This document shows, in pieces, positions 49,743 to 58,764 of a stretch of 58,813 bases of DNA (the first letter of the stretch is position 1; every line of letters starts with the position of its first letter). A program made the position numbers and the translations under genes. The notes under the pieces were generated by a model. The model worked only from the letters and a program-made list of their open reading frames with translations. It was not told the DNA's origin and made no database searches. Source of the stretch: an uncultured Oscillospiraceae bacterium (GTDB taxonomy: Bacteria > Bacillota > Clostridia > Oscillospirales > Oscillospiraceae); NCBI GenBank assembly GCA_910587285.1, contig CAJULM010000015.1, positions 1-58,813 on the forward strand, written 5' to 3'.

Positions 49743-50735
49743 ATGAGTCAATTCTATTGGAACGAACCCTCCACGGGCGCATCCATGTCCGCCGAGGAAT
49801 TCGCCGCCGGGACCTGCCAGCGCCCCGGTCCCCAGCCCTGCCATTCCAGCTGCGGCTGCGCCGCCTCCGTACCTACCACCGGCTGCGGCTGCCCCTCCTC
49901 CGACTGCCGCGGCGAGGGCTGCGGCCAGGGGCCGGAATACTGCCAGCAGATGATCTGCTGCTGCCGCCCCGCCCCGGCTCCCGCCCCCCAGCCCCCCCAG
50001 GTGGAGGAGGGCTGCTGCTGCAAGCAGAGCTTCCGCGCCGCGCTGAGCCTGCTGTGCGACGAGCGGATCGCCAGCCTGCTGGACTTCGACACCTCCGCCT
50101 TCCTCACCGGAACCTACACCGCCGGGACCACTCTCCAGAGCGGAAAACCCAGAGACGACGACGCCGGGGAAGCGGACGCCGAGCGCAAGCCCGCTCCGCC
50201 TACTCCGCCCTGCCCCTATGGCACGTTTGACAACCTGGGGAGCCTGTCGGGCAGCTTCCGCCGATTTGCCCCGTGCAGCTGCGACCTGCTGGATGTGGAC
50301 GCCGAGGTATATACGCCTTCCGGGAAGCACTGCTCCCTCACCGCCCAACAGGTGAACCTGTGCCAGCTGGACGCGGTGGTGATCCAGAGCGCGGCGGCCT
50401 GTGCGGAGGGCGACCTCACCGCAGAGGAGGCCACCGCCCGGAACTTCCGGTGCATCCGCTCCCTGCTGACCCAGCGGCTCAGCCCAGTGGGCTCCCCCTG
50501 CGGACAGACGGCCTGCTCCTGCGCCTGCGACGGCCGGGACTGCTGCTGCGCCGCCGGGCTGCTGTCCACCCTGGCCCAGAACAACCTGAGCCGCCGGGTA
50601 TCCCTGACGGCGGGGCTGCTGGTGCTGCGCAACGCCCAGCTGCTGGGCACCATGGGCAATGTGCTGGTGCTGGCCAACGAGGCCAACAACCGGCTGTACT
50701 TCGTATGCGTGAACAGCGTGCAGTTCATCGGGTAA
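49743..50735 (+). CDS. Cysteine-rich protein of unknown function
   Basis: 330 residues with about 31 cysteines. The N-terminal third has closely spaced Cys (HSSCGCAASVPTTGCGC, CQQMICCCR) and a Pro-rich linker; the middle has isolated cysteines; ACSCACDGRDCCC near residue 265 precedes a helical, more hydrophobic end with LVLANEANNRLYFVCVNSV. No signal peptide. The composition resembles spore coat or crust proteins cross-linked by disulfides, but no family was recognised. AAAGGAG precedes the ATG. Confidence 0.65.
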   Translation: MSQFYWNEPSTGASMSAEEFAAGTCQRPGPQPCHSSCGCAASVPTTGCGCPSSDCRGEGCGQGPEYCQQMICCCRPAPAPAPQPPQVEEGCCCKQSFRAALSLLCDERIASLLDFDTSAFLTGTYTAGTTLQSGKPRDDDAGEADAERKPAPPTPPCPYGTFDNLGSLSGSFRRFAPCSCDLLDVDAEVYTPSGKHCSLTAQQVNLCQLDAVVIQSAAACAEGDLTAEEATARNFRCIRSLLTQRLSPVGSPCGQTACSCACDGRDCCCAAGLLSTLAQNNLSRRVSLTAGLLVLRNAQLLGTMGNVLVLANEANNRLYFVCVNSVQFIG

Positions 50736-50750
50736 GCAACACAAATTCAA

Positions 50751-50785
50751 GCCCCCTCCGCTCCCACGGAGGGGGCGGCTCTTTG
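50751..50785 (+). terminator. Terminator after the Cys-rich gene
   Basis: GCCCCCTCCG (50751-50760) pairs with CGGAGGGGGC (50767-50776), then GGCTCTTTG. Confidence 0.75.
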
Positions 50786-50868
50786 TACCGATGTGGATTC
50801 ATCATCTCCCACGGTATGCCGCCGCAGCCCCCGAACCACATAATCCCCATCAATGCCAGAATTTTTTA

Positions 50869-50907
50869 GAACAATAGTTTGACATACGCAAACTGATGGT
50901 GTATACT
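50869..50907 (+). promoter_or_regulatory. dinB promoter with LexA-like box
   Basis: TTGACA (50879-50884), 17 bases, TATACT (50902-50907). GAAC-AATA-GTTT at 50869-50880 partly matches the Firmicutes LexA site and overlaps the -35. Confidence 0.6.
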
Positions 50908-50929
50908 ATTCCAAAAGGGGGGAAGTACC

Positions 50930-52156
50930 GTGGACCGGGTCATCTATCACTGCGACTGCAACAGCTTTTATTGCTCGGTGGAGCTGCTCTCCCGCCCGGA
51001 GCTGCGCACAGTTCCCACGGCGGTGTGCGGCGACCCGGGCAGCCGCCACGGCATCATCCTGGCCAAAAACGAGCCCGCCAAAAAGCTGGGCGTGCGCACG
51101 GCGGAGACCATCTGGCAGGCCCGGCAGAAGTGCCCGGACCTGGTCCTCCTCCCCGCCCACCACGGGCTGTACCGGGAATACTCCAAGCAGGTGAACGCCG
51201 TCTATGACCGCTTCACCGACCTCATCGAGCCCTTCGGCATCGACGAGAGCTGGCTGGATGTGACGGGCACCCTTCACCTGTTCGGCGGCGATCCGCAGGC
51301 CCTGGCTGACCGCATCCGGAATACTGTCCGAAAGGAGCTGGGGCTGACCATCTCCGTGGGGGTGTCCTTCAACAAGGTGTTCGCCAAGCTGGGCAGCGAC
51401 TACAAAAAGCCGGACGCCACCACTGTCATCACCGTGGATAACTTTCAGCGCATCGTCTGGCCCCTTCCCGTCACCGACCTTTTGTATGTGGGCCGGGCGG
51501 CGGCCAAGGTGCTGGCGCAGTACGGCGTGTCCACCATTGGAGACCTGGCCGCCTTTGACCGCTTCGCCCTGGTGGAGCTGCTTGGCAAGCAGGGCGGGCA
51601 GCTGTGGAATTACGCCAACGGCCTGGAAAACAGCCCGGTGGCCCCGGCGGGAAGCTATATGCCGCCCAAATCCGTGGGCAATGGCGAGACCTTTCCCCAC
51701 AACCTCACCCGCCGGGAGGAGGTCCGCCGGGGGATCGCCCTGCTGGCCGACCAGGTGGCCATCCGCCTGCGCCGGCACGGGATGAAGGCCGCCACCCTTC
51801 AGGTGACCATCCGGGACCCCAATTTCAAGGATATCTGCCGGCAGCAGCCCCTGCCCGCCCCCGCCAACACCGCCCGGGAGCTGTCCCGCGCCGCCCTGGA
51901 TATTTTAGAGCGCAGCTGGAAGTCGGGCGCGCCCATCCGGGCCCTCACCCTCACCGTCCACAACCTGATTCCAGAGGGGGAGGCGGCGGAGCAGCTGGAT
52001 CTGTTCCAATCCGGCGCGCCTCAAAAACGGCAGCGGATCGAGACGCTGGAGCGCACCATGGACGCCATCCGGGCCAAGTACGGCCGGGACGCGGTGACGG
52101 TGGCCGCCCTGGCCCCGGAGCCGGAGGCGGAACAGGACGGCGACGTGCCATTTTAA
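50930..52156 (+). CDS. dinB: DNA polymerase IV, Y family
   Basis: 408 residues, GTG start at 50930. Palm motif IYHCDCNSFYCSVE (metal Asp at residue 8) and GIDESWLDVTG (second acidic pair), YGVSTIGDLAAF helix-hairpin-helix, little-finger domain about 235-340, and a QLDLF beta-clamp binding motif near 370. Translesion polymerase of the SOS response; induction by LexA is plausible from the promoter. Confidence 0.95.
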   Translation: MDRVIYHCDCNSFYCSVELLSRPELRTVPTAVCGDPGSRHGIILAKNEPAKKLGVRTAETIWQARQKCPDLVLLPAHHGLYREYSKQVNAVYDRFTDLIEPFGIDESWLDVTGTLHLFGGDPQALADRIRNTVRKELGLTISVGVSFNKVFAKLGSDYKKPDATTVITVDNFQRIVWPLPVTDLLYVGRAAAKVLAQYGVSTIGDLAAFDRFALVELLGKQGGQLWNYANGLENSPVAPAGSYMPPKSVGNGETFPHNLTRREEVRRGIALLADQVAIRLRRHGMKAATLQVTIRDPNFKDICRQQPLPAPANTARELSRAALDILERSWKSGAPIRALTLTVHNLIPEGEAAEQLDLFQSGAPQKRQRIETLERTMDAIRAKYGRDAVTVAALAPEPEAEQDGDVPF

Positions 52157-52194
52157 AAGGCGGACGGTTTTTAACACGTCCGCCTTTTTCTCTA

Positions 52195-53292
52195 TTACAC
52201 GTTAAACCGGAACAGGATGATGTCCCCGTCCTGCACCACGTACTCCTTGCCCTCGGAGCGGATGAGGCCCTTCTCCCGGGCCGCCCCCATGGAACCGCAG
52301 GCCTTCAAGTCCTCGAAGGCCACCGTCTCCGCCCGGATGAAGCCCCGTTCAAAATCGGTATGGATTTTGCCCGCCGCCTGGGGGGCGCGGGTGCCCCGGG
52401 TGATGGTCCACGCCCGGCACTCGTCCTCGCCGGAGGTGAGAAAGGAGATCAAGCCCAACAGCGTATAGCTGGCGCGGATGAGCCGGTCCAGGCCGGACTC
52501 CACGATCCCCAAATCCTCCAAGAACATGACCTTCTCGTCGGCGGGCAGCTCGGCGATCTCCGCCTCCAGCCTGGCGCACACGGGGATCACCTGGGCCCCC
52601 TCGGCCGCCGCCCGCTCCGCCACCTGGTTGTAATAGGGCACCCCCGCCGGGTCTGCAAAGCCGTCCTCGTCCAGATTGGCGGCGTAGATCACCGGCTTGA
52701 GGGAGAGCAGCTCGCTGGTGGCGATGAGGACGGCGTCCTCCTCGTCCACCTCGCCCAGATAGGACCGGGCGGATTTGCCGTCGTTCAGCCAATCCCGCAG
52801 GCCCTCGAACACCTCCGCCTCGTGGTTGAATTTCTTGTCCGCCTTGGCGGCCTTCCGGGCCTTGTCGATGCGCCGGTCGGCCATCTCCACATCGGCCATG
52901 ATGAGCTCCAGGTCGATGATGTCCATGTCCCGGATGGGGTCGGTGGAGCCCTCCACGTGGATCACGTTCTCGTCGTCAAAGCAGCGCACCACGTGGACAA
53001 TGGCGGCGCACTCCCGGATGTTGGCCAAAAACTTGTTGCCCAGGCCCTCCCCCCGGCTGGCCCCCTTCACCAGCCCGGCAATGTCCACAAATTCCACCAC
53101 CGCGGGGGTGGTCTTCTTGGGCTTGTAGAAGTCGCTCAGCCAGTCCAGGCGGCTGTCCGGCACGGCCACCATGCCCACATTGGGGTCAATGGTGCAGAAG
53201 GGGTAGTTGGCGCTCTCCGCGCCGGCGTTGGTGATGGCGTTGAACAGAGTGGACTTGCCCACGTTGGGCAGACCCACAATTCCTAATTTCAT
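52195..53292 (-). CDS. ychF: Redox-regulated ATPase YchF (OLA1 family)
   Basis: 365 residues from ATG 53292 (GGAG upstream); a much longer frame extends into non-coding DNA and is rejected. GIVGLPNVGKSTLFNAITNA P-loop, FVDIAGLVKGASRGEGLGN G3 region, NLDED in place of NKxD, and C-terminal TGS domain with YVVQDGDIILFRFNV. Binds ATP rather than GTP and associates with ribosomes. Confidence 0.96.
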   Translation of the reverse strand: MKLGIVGLPNVGKSTLFNAITNAGAESANYPFCTIDPNVGMVAVPDSRLDWLSDFYKPKKTTPAVVEFVDIAGLVKGASRGEGLGNKFLANIRECAAIVHVVRCFDDENVIHVEGSTDPIRDMDIIDLELIMADVEMADRRIDKARKAAKADKKFNHEAEVFEGLRDWLNDGKSARSYLGEVDEEDAVLIATSELLSLKPVIYAANLDEDGFADPAGVPYYNQVAERAAAEGAQVIPVCARLEAEIAELPADEKVMFLEDLGIVESGLDRLIRASYTLLGLISFLTSGEDECRAWTITRGTRAPQAAGKIHTDFERGFIRAETVAFEDLKACGSMGAAREKGLIRSEGKEYVVQDGDIILFRFNV

Positions 53293-53437
53293 CGTTTTCC
53301 ACAGCTCCTTTTGTAAATTCCGCATATAGGGACAGTATAGCACAGCTCTCCCCCAAAAGGAAACGGATTTCTGAAATTTGGCACTCCTACAAATCCGACA
53401 CGGCCAGCTGCCGCCCCGCTTATGGACAACGCCGAAA

Positions 53438-53461
53438 GGGAGCGCCCCGCGGGGCGCTCCC
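53438..53461. terminator. Palindromic hairpin after the second M56 gene
   Basis: A perfect 24-base palindrome with half-site GGGAGCGCCCCG. Weak T run on the minus strand (CCCTTTCG). Probable terminator of the minus-strand gene. Confidence 0.6.
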
Positions 53462-53474
53462 AGTTCTTCTTTCA

Positions 53475-56400
53475 TCAAGGCTGAGGGTATTCCAAGTCGA
53501 GCTCCTCCGCCGGCGTCACCGTGAAGCCCGCCCCGTCGTACTCCAGAGCGAAGGTCATGGCGCCCACGCGGGTCTCCACCATGTGCTCAGCATCCTGCAC
53601 CTCACGCACAATTTTCCCCCGCAGGCTGTCGTCCGCCAGATAAAGACTCATCACAAAATACAATTTACAGGCCACCTGAGCGGAGTCGCTGTACTCCATT
53701 TTGGAGGACACCCCCGCAGAGTAGATCCAGGGGCACAGATTGGCGTCCTGAAGCGCCTCCCGCCCCGCAAAAAAGCCCTCGGGCAGCACGCAGCTGCCGG
53801 TAATCAGGCGGCGGTCGTAATCCGGGTCGTCCATGTGCCCCTTCGTGTGGGAATACGTGACAGTGAGGGTGCGGCTGTTTCGGCTATAGGCCGCCACCGT
53901 ATTTTGCCCAAAGGCCGCCGCCAGCTCGTTGGTGTCCACCTGGCTGCGCAGCAGCCGGCCGCCCGACCTGTCGTACAGGACCACAATGGACCAACTGCCC
54001 CGGTTGTAGTTGCTGTAGTGCAGCACCACCTCGGTGTCGCCGTCGCCGTCGTAGTCCCCGCAGGCCATGTCGATCCAGTACCGGCCCGCCTGGTCCGCGC
54101 TGGCGTCCTCCGTGATGGGGTAGTCCTCCTCCCCCCACGTCAGGGTGAGCTCCTTCCCTGTCTGGCGCAGCTCGATATAGTCCGCGCCCCACTCCTGCTC
54201 CCACTGTTGGGTGGCCGCCAGCAGCCAGCCGTTGTGCGGCTCCTCTCCGGCGGGCTGGGCGGTGTGCATATTGGGCACCTTCCGGCCGCTGAAGGGGGGC
54301 ACGGCGTTGTCGGTATAGGCGCAGTAGAACTCGTCAAACCGCCAGCCGTTTTCCGTCTTCACCATGCGCATGGGGAAGTCGATGGAGTATTCGTAATCCG
54401 CCGCCAGCCGGGCGTCCCGCTCCTCACCGCTCTCCCCCTCCCGGGGATAGGGCTCGGAGTAGTAGCCGGTCATGACAAAGACAATTTCGTCCTCGGTGCG
54501 CCGGGCCAGCTCGAAGGTGACGGGGAAATTGTCGTTGTAGCCGTAGCTGCCCCGGGCGGCGGCGATGTAGTACAGTCTGCCGTCGATGTCGGTGTAGACG
54601 GGGACGCCCTCTCCCCAGGAGTTGCGCTGGGCCCAGAGGCGGGGGGTGAACACGGACAGCACCGCCTCCTCAAAATTCTCCCACCGGCCGTACCGCCCCG
54701 TGGAGGGGGTGTACTGCACCCCGTTGCGCTCCACAACCTTCTCCGGCGGGAAGCCGTAGGCCGCGGGCCACTCGTCCACGCTCTCGGTGCTGGCTCCGAA
54801 AATATGGGAGTACATGGCGAAGGCCTGGCGGTAGAGCTGCTGCTGCTCCGTGCCCAGGAAATCGGGCACGGGGATGGACAGGTCTTGCTCGTCCAGGGGG
54901 ATGGGCAGGGCGATGTCCGTAGCCATGGGGTTTTGGTAGTGGTAGAGATACCACTGCACGTCCGGCTTGTCGTCCTGGGCCTGCACGGCGGCGAAAAATT
55001 CCTCCTCCTCCGCCCGCAGGCGGTCCACAAAGTATCTGTTCTCCTCCGGGTCCCGCACCTCGCACCAGGTCACGTCGTCCACCTCAAAGCCATCCTCGGT
55101 AAACCGCATGACACCGTAGCCCCAGTTGAAGGCGCTGCCGCTCCAGTGGAAGGTGCCGTCCTCTTTTAAGTAGGCAAAGGTGCGGAAACCGGGCTGATAC
55201 CCCAGCACCTCGTCCCCCTGCCGGCGCAGGATGAGATAGCCCACCACGGATACCTGCTCCACTGAGTCGTCCCCGTCTATGCCGGGCCACACCACCAGCT
55301 CGTTGACGCCGTCCCGGTCCAGGTCAATCACGGCGAAGCGGGACAGGGTGACGGAAGGGGCGTCCTGGCTACCGCCGTAAAACGCCTGAGCCAGCCGGCC
55401 GATATCCAGCGCTGTCCCGTTCAGGGAGAACATCCCCTCCCCGCTGAGCACGTCCCGCATCCAGGGATCGAGAACGCCGTTCTCGTCCGGATACTGGGAG
55501 GGCGAGGCGCTGGCATCCGCGTCCGGGCCGCCGTCCGGGGCGTTGGCGTCCACCGGGTCGGTGAGCAGGCACACCGCCGCCAGCGCCACGGCCAGCACAC
55601 TCACCACAACAATCCACAGGGCGGGGCGGCGGTAGCGCAGCACGTTTTTAATCCGTCCCTTGGCGTCCCCCTCGTCAAAGGCCAGGGGGCAGGGCGCGGG
55701 AATCCGCCCGCCGGTGGCCAGGGCCAGCAGCGTTTTGGAGTAGTCCGCCTTCACCGCGCTGCCCAGTTGGCGGATCACCGCCTCGTCGCAGGCGGCCTCA
55801 ATGTCCCGGCTCATAAGGATATACGCCGCCCACACCACAGGATTGAACCAGTGCAGCGCCAGCGCCGCCCAGCACAGGGGCTTGACGATGTGGTCCAGCC
55901 GCCGCAGATGGGCCCGCTCATGGCACAGGATAAACTCTCGGGGCCGGCCCACCAGCCCCACGGGCAGGTAGATTTTTGGCCGGAACAGCCCCAAAATAAA
56001 GGGAGAGCCCACCGCAGGGTGCTCCCAGGCGCCGTCTCTGGCCCGAATGGCATCCCACAGCCGGCGGCGCAGCCGCAGGTAGGACAGCAGCCCTGCCCCG
56101 CCCATCACCACCGCTCCGGCCAGCCACATCCCGGCCACCGCCGCCTGCCAGGGGAACGCAGCCTGCGACGCCGGCGGCGGAGCGGGAACCGCGTTATCAG
56201 GGGCGGTGAGCACAGGGACCTGCGCCCCATCCCCCAGCTGCACCGGCGGGATCTGAGCAGCGCCGGGGAGCGGCGGGGTTTCTTCAGAATACCACACCTG
56301 CTCCTGCCCTGCAATGGCATTGGGGACAATGGACATCGGGCTCTTTAGAGACACCGGGATGAGCAGCCGGGCAAACACCACCAGCCACAGCAGGCACACC

Positions 56401-56531
56401 ACCTGGCGGGGGGCTCGCTTTTTCAGCAGCAGCCGCACCACCAGCACCACCCCGGCGGCATAGGCCGCAGTCACGCTCATCTCTCCCAGAAGCCCCAGGG
56501 AGGAAAACAGGGATGTCAAGCATTCTGTCAT
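53475..56531 (-). CDS. M56-family metalloprotease sensor with very large ectodomain
   Basis: 1018 residues. N-terminal membrane helices (about 18-36, 42-60, 128-152), zinc motif CHERAHLRRLDH (HExxH at 204-208), ALHWFNPVVWAAYILM, third ligand region SRDIEAACDE, fourth helix about 312-334, then ~680 external residues, with calcium-loop-like DLDRDGVNELVV and DYDGDGDTEVVL segments suggesting FG-GAP-like repeats. AGGAGGAG precedes the ATG. Unlike the operon at 11018, no BlaI gene adjoins. Confidence 0.85.
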   Translation of the reverse strand: MTECLTSLFSSLGLLGEMSVTAAYAAGVVLVVRLLLKKRAPRQVVCLLWLVVFARLLIPVSLKSPMSIVPNAIAGQEQVWYSEETPPLPGAAQIPPVQLGDGAQVPVLTAPDNAVPAPPPASQAAFPWQAAVAGMWLAGAVVMGGAGLLSYLRLRRRLWDAIRARDGAWEHPAVGSPFILGLFRPKIYLPVGLVGRPREFILCHERAHLRRLDHIVKPLCWAALALHWFNPVVWAAYILMSRDIEAACDEAVIRQLGSAVKADYSKTLLALATGGRIPAPCPLAFDEGDAKGRIKNVLRYRRPALWIVVVSVLAVALAAVCLLTDPVDANAPDGGPDADASASPSQYPDENGVLDPWMRDVLSGEGMFSLNGTALDIGRLAQAFYGGSQDAPSVTLSRFAVIDLDRDGVNELVVWPGIDGDDSVEQVSVVGYLILRRQGDEVLGYQPGFRTFAYLKEDGTFHWSGSAFNWGYGVMRFTEDGFEVDDVTWCEVRDPEENRYFVDRLRAEEEEFFAAVQAQDDKPDVQWYLYHYQNPMATDIALPIPLDEQDLSIPVPDFLGTEQQQLYRQAFAMYSHIFGASTESVDEWPAAYGFPPEKVVERNGVQYTPSTGRYGRWENFEEAVLSVFTPRLWAQRNSWGEGVPVYTDIDGRLYYIAAARGSYGYNDNFPVTFELARRTEDEIVFVMTGYYSEPYPREGESGEERDARLAADYEYSIDFPMRMVKTENGWRFDEFYCAYTDNAVPPFSGRKVPNMHTAQPAGEEPHNGWLLAATQQWEQEWGADYIELRQTGKELTLTWGEEDYPITEDASADQAGRYWIDMACGDYDGDGDTEVVLHYSNYNRGSWSIVVLYDRSGGRLLRSQVDTNELAAAFGQNTVAAYSRNSRTLTVTYSHTKGHMDDPDYDRRLITGSCVLPEGFFAGREALQDANLCPWIYSAGVSSKMEYSDSAQVACKLYFVMSLYLADDSLRGKIVREVQDAEHMVETRVGAMTFALEYDGAGFTVTPAEELDLEYPQP

Positions 56532-56623
56532 AGGGGCTCCTCCTTTCTCGGTCTAAGGCTGCGGACGCGGCCGCTCCGGTCTATCCGCCTTTTGGGTCTA
56601 TGATAATCGACCCATCTGCTATT

Positions 56624-56652
56624 AGACTACTACAATCGCCCACTCTTGTCAA
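56624..56652 (-). promoter_or_regulatory. Promoter of the second M56 gene
   Basis: Minus strand TTGACA (56647-56652), 17 bases, TAGTCT (56624-56629). No TACA-N2-TGTA BlaI box is present. The remaining part of 56532-56885 has only a TATACT (56785-56790), perhaps the -10 of the kinase gene. Confidence 0.65.
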
Positions 56653-56885
56653 CCCCTTGTAAAAAATATTTACCGCTCCCCAGCTGCGGCCAAAACGCCA
56701 GCCCGGCAGGGCCGTTCATGGAAAAAACTTGATATCAAACCACATCACGCCAGTGATTGGAGTAGATTTTCTGCTTTTCCTGTGGTATACTATAAAAAAT
56801 GTTGCTGCATCGCGCCAAAGGTGCAATTTTGCGCTCCAAACCACCCGGACCACCAAAACACTTGAGACTGAGCGGGGTTTTGCCT

Positions 56886-58760
56886 ATGGAACATATCTCT
56901 CTGGAAAACATCCACCAAGCTGCCGGGCATCTGGTGGTTCAATGCGGACAGGAAGGCTCCCAAATCCTGTTTGCGGACAGCGCCGCCTGCCTTCTCACCG
57001 GCCTGTCCCTGCCCCAGCTTCTTCAGTGCCCGCCGGAGCAGGCCGCCCAAGCCCTGGTGGTGGACCGGCGGGAGCTGGACGCCGGTCACGCTCTGTGGGT
57101 GCTCAACCGCTCCTCTGACGAGCAGGAGGAGCTGGCGCGGGTAAACGCGGCGCTGGAGGCCGCTCTGCGGGAGGCGGAGGACGCCAACCAGGCGAAAAGC
57201 CGGTTTTTATCCAATATGTCCCACGACATCCGCACCCCCATGAACGCCATCCTGGGCATGACCTCCATCGGCCTGGCCCACATCGACGAAAAGGCCCGGG
57301 TACAGGACTGCCTGAACAAGATCAAAACCGCCTCCACCCATCTGATGAGCCTGGTCAACGACGTGCTGGATATGTCCCGCATTGACAGCGGCCGCATGAC
57401 GCTGAACAAAACCGAATTCTCTCTGGCCGACCTGGTGCACGACATTGCCGTCATCGTCCGCCCCCAGACCGCTCAAAAGAATCAGACCCTCTCCATGGAT
57501 ATTGGAGAAGTCTTGGAGGAGAGTTTGGTGGGCGATCCCCTCCGCCTGCGCCAGATCATGGTAAACATCATTGGAAACGCGGTAAAATATACCCAGGACG
57601 GCGGCGCAATCCAGGTGCGCTTCTCTCAGCGCCCCGCCCCGGACCACCCCGACGGCCCTGCGGTTTGGTTGGACTTCTCCTGCCGGGACAACGGCGTCGG
57701 CATGAGCCAGGAGTTTTTGCAGCGCATTTTTCTCCCCTTTGAGCGCGCGCAAAACACCACTATCAGCCGCATTGAGGGCACGGGCCTGGGTATGTCCATC
57801 GTCAAGCGGCTGGTGGACAGCATGGAGGGCAGCATCCAGGTGGACAGCGAGGAGGGCAGGGGCAGCCTGTTCCAGATCTCGCTACCCATCCCCATCTCCC
57901 GCCTGGAGCAGACGGACCAGCCCGTTCCCACGGGGCAAAGCGTTTTGGTGGCGGAGAGCCGGTCCGACCGCGCCGCTCAAATCATGGAATACCTGCGCCA
58001 AGGCGGGCTGGAACCCGTCCATGTGACCACAGGGCTGGACGCCGTCACCTGGCTCACCGAGGCCCAGTACGAAAACCGAATGCCCTGCGCCCTGCTGCTG
58101 GGGCAGGAGCTGGCGGATATGCCGCCCCTCAACGCAGCGGCCCACGTCCGGCAGCTGGCCGGACCGGGCTTCCCCATTTTGCTGGTGTCCGAGGAGGACT
58201 GGGCTCAGATAGAATACCGGGCCACCCGCGCGGGCGTGAGCGCCTTTGTCCCCTGCCCTCTGTTCCGCAGCCGCCTGATGAGCACCCTGTCCGCCCTGAT
58301 CGGGGTGGAGGGCGCGGGCGAGCTGTCCCCCGCCGGGACGGATGCGGACTACAGCAGCCGCCGGGTCCTGCTGGTGGAGGACAACGAGCTCAACCAGGAA
58401 ATTGCCACCGAGCTGCTGGGCCTCACCGGCGTACAGGTGGAGGTGGCGGGAGACGGCGCGCAGGCGGTGGAGCGCTTCCAGCAGTCCCCCTGCGGCTGGT
58501 ATGACCTGATTTTTATGGATATCCAGATGCCGGTGATGGATGGCTACGAGGCCACCCGCCGCATTCGCAGCCTGCCCCGGGCGGACGCCAAAACCGTGTG
58601 GATTGTGGCGATGACCGCCAATGCCTTTGTGGAAGACGTGCGCCAGTCCCGGCAGGCCGGTATGAACAGCCACCTCGCCAAGCCGGTGGACCTGGACCGT
58701 CTGCTGGAAATCCTTCACGACCGGCTGGCCCCCCTGTCCGGCGGCGCGCGAGGGGAGTGA
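56886..58760 (+). CDS. Hybrid sensor histidine kinase, cytoplasmic
   Basis: 624 residues from ATG 56886 (an upstream start at 56799 is possible; ribosome site weak). No membrane helix. A ~75-residue N-terminal region, a coiled coil, HisKA with FLSNMSHDIRTPMN (His113), HATPase with NAVKYT, DNGVGM and GTGLGMSIV, a degenerate receiver (about 355-475) lacking the acidic pocket and phospho-acceptor Asp, and a true receiver with LLVEDNELNQ and IFMDIQMPVMDG (Asp545). No output partner adjoins; the gene ends intact just before adapter sequence. Confidence 0.9.
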   Translation: MEHISLENIHQAAGHLVVQCGQEGSQILFADSAACLLTGLSLPQLLQCPPEQAAQALVVDRRELDAGHALWVLNRSSDEQEELARVNAALEAALREAEDANQAKSRFLSNMSHDIRTPMNAILGMTSIGLAHIDEKARVQDCLNKIKTASTHLMSLVNDVLDMSRIDSGRMTLNKTEFSLADLVHDIAVIVRPQTAQKNQTLSMDIGEVLEESLVGDPLRLRQIMVNIIGNAVKYTQDGGAIQVRFSQRPAPDHPDGPAVWLDFSCRDNGVGMSQEFLQRIFLPFERAQNTTISRIEGTGLGMSIVKRLVDSMEGSIQVDSEEGRGSLFQISLPIPISRLEQTDQPVPTGQSVLVAESRSDRAAQIMEYLRQGGLEPVHVTTGLDAVTWLTEAQYENRMPCALLLGQELADMPPLNAAAHVRQLAGPGFPILLVSEEDWAQIEYRATRAGVSAFVPCPLFRSRLMSTLSALIGVEGAGELSPAGTDADYSSRRVLLVEDNELNQEIATELLGLTGVQVEVAGDGAQAVERFQQSPCGWYDLIFMDIQMPVMDGYEATRRIRSLPRADAKTVWIVAMTANAFVEDVRQSRQAGMNSHLAKPVDLDRLLEILHDRLAPLSGGARGE

Positions 58761-58764
58761 CGTT

